Notes: generated by a model from the letters alone, not told the origin. Counted from the stretch's first letter, positions 1 to 7,157 are shown. The stretch is DNA of 10,811 nt from an actinobacterium acAMD-2 (GCA_000754455.1 JNSE01000025.1:1-10811), one strand, 5' to 3'. Numbers and translations: made by a program.

Positions 1-582
1 AACGCTCTTAGCCTTGGCTCGAACCGAGCGCGGAATCCAGTCAATCGACCGCAATTCATCAATGATGGCGCCACGGATACGGGTAATGGCATAGGTCTCA
101 AATTTGATTTCACGCGCGAGATCAAATTTCGTGATCGCATCAATGAGACCGAAGATGCCGTAGGACACCAAGTCTGACTGCTCAATGTTCGGCGGCAAAC
201 CCACTCCCACTCGACCAGCCACGTACTTCACCAGCGGTGAGTAGTGCAAGATCAAACGGTCGCGTAAACCTTGCTCTTCAGTGGCCTTGAAATCAATCCA
301 GAGTTGACGCAGGACTTCTTCGGCATCCGCCGGGTCTTCGTCAAAGATTCCGGCGTCATCAAAGTCGCCCGGTGCTTCCGGTTCTACCGTGTCTGCTGCG
401 GCAAGGAGTGCGTCGGCTTGTGCTTCGAGTTCGGCAGCACTGAGCGCTCCTGTTTCGGTTTGGGTTTCGGTTTCGTCGTCTTCAGCATCAAAGCCGGCAA
501 AGTCGGTGGCATCCAAATCCAAGGCTGCGTCATCGCCAGAGCCAGCGGCTGCGCCACTACGCCCGGGGGTGCGCTTGCTCAT
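1..582 (-). CDS. whiG: WhiG/FliA-family RNA polymerase sigma factor, 3' end cut by window
   Basis: Translating the minus strand from ATG at 582 gives 194 open codons that run off the window edge at base 1. Residues about 91-194 match sigma-70 regions 1.2-2 and the start of region 3 of the WhiG/FliA (SigD) group: a YSPLVKYVAGRV stretch, then SDLVSYGIFGLIDAI, KFETYAITRIRGAIIDELR and DWIPRSVRAKAK. These sigma factors direct core RNA polymerase to flagellar or sporulation genes; in Streptomyces WhiG commits aerial hyphae to sporulation, and its role here is unknown. The start is supported by a GAGG ribosome-binding site 7 nt upstream. Residues 1-90 form a Met-free, Asp/Glu/Ala/Thr-rich extension before the sigma core, longer than I expect for this family. 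The start codon lies 26 nt inside the end of xerC, so the two are probably co-transcribed and translationally coupled. Regions 3-4 lie outside the window. Confidence 0.9.
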   Translation of the reverse strand, partial: MSKRTPGRSGAAAGSGDDAALDLDATDFAGFDAEDDETETQTETGALSAAELEAQADALLAAADTVEPEAPGDFDDAGIFDEDPADAEEVLRQLWIDFKATEEQGLRDRLILHYSPLVKYVAGRVGVGLPPNIEQSDLVSYGIFGLIDAITKFDLAREIKFETYAITRIRGAIIDELRSIDWIPRSVRAKAKSV

Positions 583-1507
583 AGGTAGCCCTCAACCTTT
601 CGACCGACACATGGGTATAGATCTGCGTGGTCGCAAGGCTAGCGTGACCAAGCAGCTCCTGAACTGATCGTAGGTCAGCGCCACCCTCAAGTAAGTGAGT
701 TGCCGCTGAATGCCGTAGTCCGTGTGGGCCCACATCAGGGGCCCCAGGGGCTGCGGCCAAGCATTGGTGCACCACGTCACGAGCCGCCCGAGCACCTAAT
801 CGACCACCGCGGGTACCCAAGAAGACGGCATCGCTGCGAGTACCGGCCCGGATGAGCCCCGCACGACCAGAGGCGATCCATGCCTCTAGGGCGCGTTGAG
901 CGGGTTTGCCCATTGGAACCGTGCGCTCCTTTTTGCCCTTACCAAAGACTCGGACCGTCGATCGGTCCCAATTCAGATCGGCCAGGTCGAGTGCCGTGAG
1001 CTCACTGACGCGAATCCCGGTCGCATACAACAACTCCATGATGGCCACATTGCGCAGTGCAACGGGAGTGCCATCGTCGGCTACATCAGCGGCCGCATCC
1101 AAGACCACCACCATGTCATCGGCGCGCACTACTTCTGGCAACGTGCGATGGGACTTGGGAGAGGCAAGACGCGAGCCGGGATCCTCAGCAACTAATCCCG
1201 TGCGTTGAATCCATGCGGTAAAGGTGCGCGCAGCAGCAGCATGTCGAGCCAACGTCGTGCGGGCGCGTCCCACACTTTGTTGACGGGCCAACCATGAACG
1301 CAGCGTGGACAACGACAACTGATCAACCGACGTGACCCCTAGTCGCTGGGCGTGGACCAGCAGCGACTGCACATCATTGGCATAGGCCCGCACCGTGTGA
1401 TCGGACAAACCACGCTCATCACGAAGGTGAACCACAAAAGCATCAAGGACTTCCTGCAACGGCGCTGCGATCTCGCCATCGCCAGGGTCATTGACAGGGG
1501 AAGTCAT
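557..1507 (-). CDS. xerC: Tyrosine recombinase XerC
   Basis: This is a 316-residue tyrosine recombinase, close to the usual XerC/XerD length of about 300. It likely resolves chromosome dimers at dif together with a XerD partner. Residues about 15-105 are the SAM-like core-binding domain (LSDHTVRAYANDV). The catalytic domain carries the expected residues: Arg166 in ATGIRVSEL, the GKGKKER hairpin lysine near 190-193, His262 and Arg265 in HGLRHSAATHLL, His288 in LLGHAS and nucleophile Tyr297 in QIYTHVS. The XerC assignment over XerD rests on its position between dprA and the WhiG-type sigma gene, as in other actinobacteria; sequence alone separates the two weakly. I chose the ATG at 1507. In-frame GTG (1531) and TTG (1549) would add 8 or 14 residues, and no start has an ideally spaced ribosome-binding site (GGTGGAG ends 2 nt before the ATG). 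The gene starts 81 nt after the dprA stop and overlaps the sigma gene by 26 nt. Confidence 0.93.
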   Translation of the reverse strand: MTSPVNDPGDGEIAAPLQEVLDAFVVHLRDERGLSDHTVRAYANDVQSLLVHAQRLGVTSVDQLSLSTLRSWLARQQSVGRARTTLARHAAAARTFTAWIQRTGLVAEDPGSRLASPKSHRTLPEVVRADDMVVVLDAAADVADDGTPVALRNVAIMELLYATGIRVSELTALDLADLNWDRSTVRVFGKGKKERTVPMGKPAQRALEAWIASGRAGLIRAGTRSDAVFLGTRGGRLGARAARDVVHQCLAAAPGAPDVGPHGLRHSAATHLLEGGADLRSVQELLGHASLATTQIYTHVSVERLRATYEQAHPRA

Positions 1508-1588
1508 GACTCCACCGTGTCTTAAAGTCACCCGTACAGCAAGAACCAACGCCCTTCTACCAGCAAATAGTGCTGCGGTTCCGCGTGC

Positions 1589-2470
1589 TCACCACGGATT
1601 GAGCAGTTCACGCACATCATCAGCGGTCGTGACCAACGTGGCACCATCGCGAATCAGCTCATGGGTGCCGACCGACATCATCGAGGTCACTGGACCTGGC
1701 ACAGCCATGACGTCGCGACCGAGTTCGAGTGCTCGCGTTACCGTGCTCGCACTGCCACTGCGCGCTGCTGCTTCGACAACCACCGTCGCACCACCCAGAG
1801 CGGCGATCAGTCGATTGCGAGCTAAAAAACCTTGACGCGTCGGATGCATTCCGGGCGGAAGTTCAGTCATCACCACACCGGTGGCCATGACCGCGTGAAG
1901 CAGCGAGGTATTACCTACCGGATAGACCTGATCAATTCCATTAGCCAGTACCGCAATCGTCACGCCTTGAGCATCAAGTGCCCCTCGATGAGCAGCAGTA
2001 TCGATGCCAAAGGCTCCACCAGATACCACCACGACTCCGTCGGCAGCCAGATCGGCAGCGATCTCGTACGCGACAGTCGTCCCGTAATTCGTGGCAGCGC
2101 GCGCACCCACCATCGCAACGGAGTATTTCGGTTTCACGTTCTGCGTCCTGGGAACTCCTCGCATCCACATCACCCAAGGGCAACGAGTCTGAAGGTCGTT
2201 GAGTGCATCGGGCCACATTTCATCACCGGGAATGACCACGTGCGCTCGGCACTGCTGTGAGACATCCATCGCCTGCCGAACTGCTGTGAGGGGGTCATCG
2301 GGCAAACGCTTGAGATAAGTCGTGGATCGTCGCAAGGCACTGCGCTGACTCAGCAATGCCTCAACCACTTCGGCGGCTCCACGACTACCGAGGTGCTCAT
2401 GGAGTTGGGAATCCCCGACCGATGCCACCATCGCTAACAGCACTCGCGCGGTGCGTTCATTCCATCCCAT
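1589..2470 (-). CDS. dprA: DNA-processing protein DprA (Smf)
   Basis: DprA binds incoming single-stranded DNA during transformation and loads RecA; in many non-competent bacteria it is retained with an unclear role. The 293-residue product has a helical N-terminal region (about 1-75) and a Rossmann-like DprA core with family signatures: VAMVGARAATNYG (118-130), SGGAFGIDTAAHRGAL (150-165), YPVGN (183-187), FLARNRLIAAL (215-225), RSGSASTV (237-244) and VMAVPGPV (254-261). It ends about 30 residues after the core, so the C-terminal winged-helix domain found in many DprA proteins is absent. No frameshift is visible at the end; the stop is clean. Translation is probably coupled to comM, because the comM stop and the dprA start share one base (TGATG) and no strong ribosome-binding site precedes it. 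The family assignment is secure; actual competence is not shown. Confidence 0.94.
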   Translation of the reverse strand: MGWNERTARVLLAMVASVGDSQLHEHLGSRGAAEVVEALLSQRSALRRSTTYLKRLPDDPLTAVRQAMDVSQQCRAHVVIPGDEMWPDALNDLQTRCPWVMWMRGVPRTQNVKPKYSVAMVGARAATNYGTTVAYEIAADLAADGVVVVSGGAFGIDTAAHRGALDAQGVTIAVLANGIDQVYPVGNTSLLHAVMATGVVMTELPPGMHPTRQGFLARNRLIAALGGATVVVEAAARSGSASTVTRALELGRDVMAVPGPVTSMMSVGTHELIRDGATLVTTADDVRELLNPW

Positions 2471-4026
2471 CAGGCGGCAATCCGCGCCGAATCATTGCGC
2501 AACGTAACCGCTTCTTGGATATCAGCCAGGGTGGGCCGATCGCGACCAGCCAAATCAGCAAGAGTCCATGACACCCGCAGGACTTTGTCGATCCCCCGAC
2601 CGCTGACAACGGACTTTTGGTCCCGCAACCACTGCAAGGCTGCGGCCGGAACTGCCAGCGGACCCACACCCTTTAATTGCGAACCAGCAACGGTGGCATT
2701 GGAATCACACCCGGTGCCTTCGAGCCGAGCTGCCATGCGATCAGCCGCGGCCTGGACACGAGCTGCCACAGTGGCGCTGGATTCTTCAGCCTCGGCCTCA
2801 CTCAGGAGCACCGCGCGATCCACACCGTGGGTGTGCACCACCAGATCAATGCGATCAAGCAAGGGCCCGGAGATCTTGTGGGCATAACGTCGACGCTGCA
2901 TCGGAGTGCAATGACAACCAATCCCGCGCTGATCAGTTGAGCCACACGGACAGGGGTTCGCGGCAAGGACCAACTGAAAGCGTGCAGGAAAATGTGCGAC
3001 AAAGCCGGAGCGTGCTACGCGTACAAATCCAGACTCCAAGGGTTCGCGCAATGAATCCACAACCGACCGAGCAAACTCGGGGGCTTCGTCCAAGAACAAG
3101 ACCCCCCGATGGGCCCGTGACACAGCGCCCGGCTGCGGTCGCCCGCTGCCACCGCCCACCATGGCAGCCAGGGTTGCGGTGTGATGCGGGGCTTCAAAGG
3201 GCGGGGATTGCATTAATGGATGCAGCGGATCGAGTGATCCATCCAGTGAATGGATAGCCGTGATTTCCTGAGCTGCTTGCCGAGACAGCGCAGGCATGAT
3301 CGTGGGCAAACGTTCAGCCAACATAGTCTTGCCGGCACCAGGAACACCCATCATGAGCAGGTGATGCCCACCCGCTGCGGCGACTTCTAGCGCGCGCTTG
3401 GCTAATGGCTGACCCTGCACTTCGTTGAGATCTAGTCGATACCCCACTGGCTGAAGCCCTGAGGAACTTGCATGGCCCGATTGCGGGATGACAGGTTCAT
3501 CGGTGCCGGACAACACCGCGAAAGCATGGGCCAACGAGTGCACTCCCATCACCCGGACCTGCTCGACAAGCCCGGCCTCCTCCACATTGGCCGCCGGGAC
3601 AATCACCGTGCGCATTCCAGCACGAACAGCAGCAAGCACGGCAGGTAAAACTCCACGCACTCCACGTACCTGACCATCGAGAGCCAGTTCCCCCAAGATC
3701 ACCGTGTCAGCGATGGACTCAAGGGGCAATGCCTGATCAGCGGCCATCATCGTGAGAGCCATTGCTAGATCCGTGACTGCTCCGGCCTTGGGGATCCACG
3801 CCGGCGACAAACTAATCGTGACGCGCTTTGCTGGCCAGCGATGTCCGCTATTGACCAAGGCAGCTCGAACTCGGTCCTTGGCTTCGTTGACACCGCGATC
3901 GGGTAGACCCACGATGGACGTGCCGACCACGCCATCAGCTAAGTCAACTTCTACATCAACGATTGCGCCATCCACCCCGATGAGCACCACTCCCTTAGAG
4001 CGGGCGATCCCCGAGTCAGACAACAT
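2470..4026 (-). CDS. comM: YifB/ComM family AAA+ Mg-chelatase-like ATPase
   Basis: This 518-residue protein belongs to the YifB/ComM family. ComM of Gram-negative bacteria is a hexameric helicase that aids branch migration when transformed DNA is integrated; the role in actinobacteria is inferred. An N-terminal Lon-protease-like ChlI domain spans about 10-170 (KGVVLIGVDGAIVDVE, GLPDRGVNEAKDRVRAAL). The AAA+ module has Walker A GVPGAGKT at 227-234, Walker B VLFLDE at 309-314, the NPCPCG...CHC cysteine pairs at 359/361 and 371/373, LLDRIDL at 389-395, and a C-terminal helical lid with SGRGIDKVLRVSWTLADLAG. The reading frame stays open upstream to 4221, but the ATG at 4026 fits the usual family N-terminus; the upstream 65 residues are shadow sequence inside yraN. 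The gene overlaps yraN by 11 nt and dprA by 1 nt (TGATG), which suggests coupled translation of the three genes. Confidence 0.93.
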   Translation of the reverse strand: MLSDSGIARSKGVVLIGVDGAIVDVEVDLADGVVGTSIVGLPDRGVNEAKDRVRAALVNSGHRWPAKRVTISLSPAWIPKAGAVTDLAMALTMMAADQALPLESIADTVILGELALDGQVRGVRGVLPAVLAAVRAGMRTVIVPAANVEEAGLVEQVRVMGVHSLAHAFAVLSGTDEPVIPQSGHASSSGLQPVGYRLDLNEVQGQPLAKRALEVAAAGGHHLLMMGVPGAGKTMLAERLPTIMPALSRQAAQEITAIHSLDGSLDPLHPLMQSPPFEAPHHTATLAAMVGGGSGRPQPGAVSRAHRGVLFLDEAPEFARSVVDSLREPLESGFVRVARSGFVAHFPARFQLVLAANPCPCGSTDQRGIGCHCTPMQRRRYAHKISGPLLDRIDLVVHTHGVDRAVLLSEAEAEESSATVAARVQAAADRMAARLEGTGCDSNATVAGSQLKGVGPLAVPAAALQWLRDQKSVVSGRGIDKVLRVSWTLADLAGRDRPTLADIQEAVTLRNDSARIAA

Positions 4027-4396
4027 GTTGGTGATGGGTGAGTTCCGGCTCGCCCATTCCTGAATCAACAATGGCGACCACGTCAAAGCGCAATTGCCGA
4101 GGACCCAGTCCTTGTTTCTGTAGCCAAGCGAAAGCCAGACGTTGCAATCGCTTGGCCTTTTGCGCGGTGATGGCTTCAAACGGCGACCCGTAGCGGTGGG
4201 AGCTTCGAGTTTTGACCTCACACATCACCACCACATCCCCATCGCGCGCGACGATGTCGATCTCACCCATCGCACAGCGCCAATTGCGGTCGAGGATGAC
4301 GAGCCCTTGATCACAGAGGTAGGCCGCCGCGAGGTCTTCGCCGCGACGACCCAGGACAAGGTGATGGCGCATGCTGGCTTTCATGGCGCACAGCAT
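4016..4396 (-). CDS. yraN: UPF0102 YraN family nuclease-like protein
   Basis: The 126-residue product matches the UPF0102/YraN family, which has a restriction-endonuclease-like fold and no firmly established function. Visible signatures are LGRRGEDLAAAYL (15-27), NWRCAMGEIDIVARDG (38-53) and VMCEVKTRSS (57-66). The spacing of Glu45, Asp47, Glu60 and Lys62 fits a PD-(D/E)xK-type metal site. The start is uncertain. The ATG at 4396 is preceded by GGTGAT at a suitable spacing and is preferred; in-frame ATGs at 4384 and 4372 would shorten the protein by 4 or 8 residues. The gene follows DUF2469 after 81 nt and overlaps comM by 11 nt. The yraN-comM-dprA order recurs in many bacteria and links the protein by context to DNA processing or recombination; that link is inference, not something the sequence proves. 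Confidence 0.88.
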   Translation of the reverse strand: MLCAMKASMRHHLVLGRRGEDLAAAYLCDQGLVILDRNWRCAMGEIDIVARDGDVVVMCEVKTRSSHRYGSPFEAITAQKAKRLQRLAFAWLQKQGLGPRQLRFDVVAIVDSGMGEPELTHHQHVV

Positions 4397-4477
4397 GGAC
4401 GGATCACCGGTGACGACCGACTGGTCGACCCATGGGTGGGCAAAAAAGGAAAGCTGAACGCCCTGCTACCTGATGCG

Positions 4478-4795
4478 TTAGGTGAGTGACCCAAATTCCG
4501 GGCTGGCAGGGTGGGCCAACTCCTCCACCTGCACATCCTTAAACGTCATCAAGCGCGCATTGCGGATGAAGCGGGCCGGACGATGGTTATCCCAAATCCA
4601 GGCATCGTCTACAACGACTTCGAAATAGGTCTGCCCGGCCGGCGTCAGTTTTGTTTCCACTTCCACGCTATTGCACAAGTAGAAACGCTGATCGGTCTCA
4701 ACTGCGTACTTGAACATGGCGAAGACATCGCGATATTCCTTGAACAACGTCAGTTCGGTGGCGGCCTCATAGTTTTCCAGTTCATCCGAACTCAT
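4478..4795 (-). CDS. DUF2469 family protein (actinobacteria-specific, function unknown)
   Basis: This small, acidic, 105-residue soluble protein has no signal peptide or membrane segment. It resembles the DUF2469 family, known to me as a conserved actinobacterial protein encoded just downstream of rnhB (for example in mycobacteria). Recognisable stretches are YEAATELTLFKEYRDV near the N-terminus, TDQRFYLCNSVEVE in the middle and DAWIWDNHRPARFIRNARLMTFKDVQVEE towards the end, the last shown here only by its edges DAWIWD and FKDVQVEE. The ATG overlaps the rnhB stop (ATGA), so its synthesis is probably tied to that of RNase HII. No catalytic motif is apparent and I assign no function. The conserved pairing with rnhB suggests, but does not establish, a role in nucleic-acid maintenance. 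Confidence 0.88.
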   Translation of the reverse strand: MSSDELENYEAATELTLFKEYRDVFAMFKYAVETDQRFYLCNSVEVETKLTPAGQTYFEVVVDDAWIWDNHRPARFIRNARLMTFKDVQVEELAHPASPEFGSLT

Positions 4796-5499
4796 GTGCG
4801 CACCTTGCCCTTCGCCGAAGTTCCTCTCGTCGAGGAGGACTTCACTGTAGATGACATTTTGACGCCGTGAAGGTGAGCTGCCGAAATAACTGGTGCAAAT
4901 GAGTAGCGATGGACGGCCTTCGGTCCATGCTCAACCAAAGCCTGACGATGGACCGCAGTGACATAGCCCTTGTGGTTGGCAAAACCATATTCGGGAAACT
5001 CCTGATCAAGCTCACACATAATCCGGTCTCTTGTGACCTTGGCAATGATCGATGCAGCCGCAACGGACGCACACACTTGATCGCCTTTCCAGACCGCTAA
5101 TGAGGGAATCGGCAAACCCTTGATGGGATAACCGTCGGTCAACGCATACTCCGGAGCGACAGACAGCCGGGCGATGGCTCGGCGCATTCCTTCGAGGTCA
5201 GCGTGATGCACGCCGAGTTCATCAACTTCAGCCGGCTCTACCACCACGACAGAAACCGCGGTGGCCTGACTCATGATCGTGTCAAACAGGGCTTCGCGTC
5301 GTCGCGAAGTGAGTGCCTTCGAGTCATTGACCTGCGTGAGGTCATCGCCCAACACCACAGCTGCCACCACAAGTGGGCCCGCGCAGGCACCTCGGCCGGC
5401 TTCATCAACGCCGACAATTGGACTAAAGCCGCGCAAGGTAAGTGCAGATTCGTAGCGACGCAAATCGCGCTTGATCGTGGTCGACACTGCCCTTGCCAT
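4792..5499 (-). CDS. rnhB: Ribonuclease HII
   Basis: RNase HII cleaves RNA in RNA:DNA hybrids and nicks 5' of single ribonucleotides embedded in duplex DNA, which starts ribonucleotide excision repair. The 235-residue product has the four metal-binding acids in typical contexts: Asp32 and Glu33 in VDEAGRGACAGPLVVAAVVL, Asp122 in LTDGYP, and Asp158 in SIIAKVTRDR. The GRG substrate-recognition motif is at 35-37, NDSKALT at 58-64, and YGFANHKGYVTAVH at 171-184. A Ser/Lys/Thr-rich tail after about residue 213 is probably disordered. The ATG at 5499 lies 4 nt after the lepB2 stop, and the stop overlaps the DUF2469 start by 4 nt. The N-terminal ten or so residues before the conserved core are short but usual for actinobacterial RnhB. 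Confidence 0.96.
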   Translation of the reverse strand: MARAVSTTIKRDLRRYESALTLRGFSPIVGVDEAGRGACAGPLVVAAVVLGDDLTQVNDSKALTSRRREALFDTIMSQATAVSVVVVEPAEVDELGVHHADLEGMRRAIARLSVAPEYALTDGYPIKGLPIPSLAVWKGDQVCASVAAASIIAKVTRDRIMCELDQEFPEYGFANHKGYVTAVHRQALVEHGPKAVHRYSFAPVISAAHLHGVKMSSTVKSSSTRGTSAKGKVRT

Positions 5500-5503
5500 C
5501 GGA

Positions 5504-6253
5504 CTATTTCCCCGCGGGATTGACCGGAATAGAACTAAACGTTTCTGGCACTCGCAAGACCGACCACCGACTCACCGGCCAACCCACCCACATGCCACGA
5601 CCCAGCACCTTGTCGACCGGGACAAAGGGACCAGCGGGATCTTGTTGATGGAAACGCGAATCCCCCGAAGCCGAGCGGTGGTCTCCCATCACCCACAGAG
5701 AGCCCACGGGGACGGTGACGTTGAACGGCTCATCGCTGGGGGCGTCACCGGGATACAGGTACGACTCCTCGTCCAAGGGCTTCCCGTTAACCGACACTCG
5801 TCCTTTGGCATCGCAACACACGACTTTGTCACCACCGACACCGATCACGCGCTTGACGAGGTCACGATCAGAGGGCGACGCTGCTAAGCCCACGATTGAG
5901 AAGGCTTTACGCACCGATCGCTGCAGAATGTTTCCCTGGTCGAATCGATCCGACAGCCAATTAGAAGGATCGCTAAAGACCACGACATCACCGCGACGAA
6001 TTTCGCCAAACTGTGTGCTGAGCTTATTGACCAGAATGCGGTCCTCAGGAAGCAACGTGTTTTCCATGGAGCCCGATGGAATCCAAAAGGCCTGGAACAA
6101 GAAGGCGCGGACCAGAGCACTTAAGACCAACGCAATGACGATAATGATGGCGATTTCTTTGGCCGCAGACCAGCCAACCTTTGACTCCTCATTCTCCGTT
6201 GAGGCGAGGCCGTCACCGTCGTCAGCGGACAGGCCTGCTGGTGAATCGCTCAC
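5504..6253 (-). CDS. lepB: Type I signal peptidase (second of tandem pair)
   Basis: This membrane-anchored serine protease of the S26A family removes signal peptides from Sec/Tat-exported proteins outside the membrane. The 249-residue product has an acidic cytoplasmic N-terminus (about 1-25), one hydrophobic segment (about 33-52, EIAIIIVIALVLSALVRAF), then the catalytic box WIPSGSMENTLL with nucleophile Ser62, RGDVVVF (box C), general base Lys134 in LVKRVIGVGGD, and MGDHRSASGDSR (box E). A VCCDAKG di-cysteine motif at about 145-151 is shared with the upstream paralog. It starts with GTG at 6253, and GTGA overlaps the stop of the first peptidase. AGAAGG upstream serves as a ribosome-binding site. 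The C-terminus has no second membrane span. The two paralogs probably arose by local duplication, then diverged strongly in the segment before the catalytic lysine. Confidence 0.94.
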   Translation of the reverse strand: MSDSPAGLSADDGDGLASTENEESKVGWSAAKEIAIIIVIALVLSALVRAFLFQAFWIPSGSMENTLLPEDRILVNKLSTQFGEIRRGDVVVFSDPSNWLSDRFDQGNILQRSVRKAFSIVGLAASPSDRDLVKRVIGVGGDKVVCCDAKGRVSVNGKPLDEESYLYPGDAPSDEPFNVTVPVGSLWVMGDHRSASGDSRFHQQDPAGPFVPVDKVLGRGMWVGWPVSRWSVLRVPETFSSIPVNPAGK

Positions 6254-7110
6254 GAGGACTTACCCTTCTGGGTCTCAATGGCAGGCTGCTTAAAAGTCTC
6301 GGGGATAGGGAGTCGACGCAAACTGTCGAATGGGAAGGTTACGACAAAAGCGCGACCTACGAGGCGATCTTGAGGCACAAAACCGCCACCGGGGGTACCG
6401 ATACGAGATCGCGAGTCAGCCGAGGCGGAACGGTGATCCCCCATCACCCACAGTTTCTTGTCTGGGACCAGCACATCGAAGGGCGTCAAGGACGAGGCAT
6501 CTCCAGGATAGAGATAGCTCTTTTCATCTAGGGGTACACCGTTGATCGTCATGCGCCCTTGAGCATCACAACAAGCAACGCGATCTCCTGGTAAGCCAAT
6601 GACGCGCTTGATGTAGTCCGTCTCGGAATTTTGAGCCAAGCCAAAGATATTTTGCACGCTCCGGATTACGCCATCGATCGGATTAGATGCAGGTAGCGGC
6701 TTGGCATTTTCCGGTGACAAGACACCTTGTGCATTGAAGACGATCACCTCTCCGCGCTTAATGTCTCGAAAGCCATAACTGACCTTGTCAACGAGAACAC
6801 GGTCGTTAATAAGCAAGGTGTTTTCCATTGATCCCGAGGGAATAAAGAACACCTGGAAAACGAAAGTTTTCATTAAGTAAGCGGCCAATAACGCCACGAT
6901 GATCAAGATGGGAAGTTCTTGCCAAAAGGGTCGATTGGGCATCAAGCGACGATGACGACCAGAGGCTGCTCGGGCCTTGTCCTTCGTCTTGCGTTCTTTG
7001 CGCGAACTACGAGGCGGTTTGACACTCTTGGGAGCACGATGACTGGCGCGCCCTGCTACCGATGCATCCAGGCTGGCATCGGTAGGCAATCCGACCACGG
7101 CATCATCCAT
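6250..7110 (-). CDS. lepB: Type I signal peptidase (first of tandem pair)
   Basis: This 286-residue S26A signal peptidase has a longer, strongly basic cytoplasmic N-terminus (about 20-56, rich in Lys/Arg/Ser/Pro), then a single membrane segment at about 66-82. Catalytic boxes follow: FIPSGSMENTLL with Ser94, RGEVIVFNA, Lys168 in YIKRVIGLPGD, and MGDHRSASADSR at 223-234. The CCDAQGR motif at 180-186 matches its neighbour. The ATG at 7110 has no Shine-Dalgarno-like sequence, but a TAGGCT -10-like element lies just upstream, so a leaderless or near-leaderless transcript is possible. A shorter start at Met57 (6942) would keep the membrane anchor and active site. The gene follows rplS after 78 nt containing a terminator-like hairpin, and ends in a 4-nt overlap with the second peptidase. 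Substrate division between the two enzymes cannot be read from sequence. Confidence 0.93.
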   Translation of the reverse strand: MDDAVVGLPTDASLDASVAGRASHRAPKSVKPPRSSRKERKTKDKARAASGRHRRLMPNRPFWQELPILIIVALLAAYLMKTFVFQVFFIPSGSMENTLLINDRVLVDKVSYGFRDIKRGEVIVFNAQGVLSPENAKPLPASNPIDGVIRSVQNIFGLAQNSETDYIKRVIGLPGDRVACCDAQGRMTINGVPLDEKSYLYPGDASSLTPFDVLVPDKKLWVMGDHRSASADSRSRIGTPGGGFVPQDRLVGRAFVVTFPFDSLRRLPIPETFKQPAIETQKGKSS

Positions 7111-7119
7111 AGTCGTATC

Positions 7120-7125
7120 AGCCTA
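7120..7125 (-). promoter_or_regulatory. Possible -10 element for the signal peptidase genes
   Basis: On the minus strand TAGGCT fits the actinobacterial TANNNT -10 pattern and lies 9 nt before the lepB ATG at 7110. The upstream TTGTCC is only 14 nt away, so the -35 match is poor. The support is the lack of a ribosome-binding site before this ATG and the hairpin between it and rplS. This is a tentative call. Confidence 0.25.
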
Positions 7126-7157
7126 GTGGGCACAGCCGTGGACAAGCACTCACTCAC

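Noticed and set aside
1832..2260. Plus-strand open frame of 142 codons, His/Arg/Ser-rich
   Set aside because: It is antisense to dprA, with a composition typical of shadow frames.
4027..4221. 65-codon upstream extension of comM
   Set aside because: The frame is open, but the residues are non-family-like and lie inside yraN; the conserved comM N-terminus starts at the ATG at 4026.
4397..4477. T-rich run and small CGACC/GGTCG hairpin between DUF2469 and yraN, considered as a terminator
   Set aside because: The T run precedes the hairpin in the direction of transcription, so the order is wrong for an intrinsic terminator.
4142..4489. Plus-strand open frame of 115 codons spanning the yraN antisense and the DUF2469-yraN gap
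   Set aside because: It mostly mirrors yraN and lacks any family signature or ribosome-binding site.
5715..6293. Plus-strand open frame of 192 codons
   Set aside because: It lies fully antisense to the well-supported second signal peptidase and the end of the first, and has no recognisable domain.
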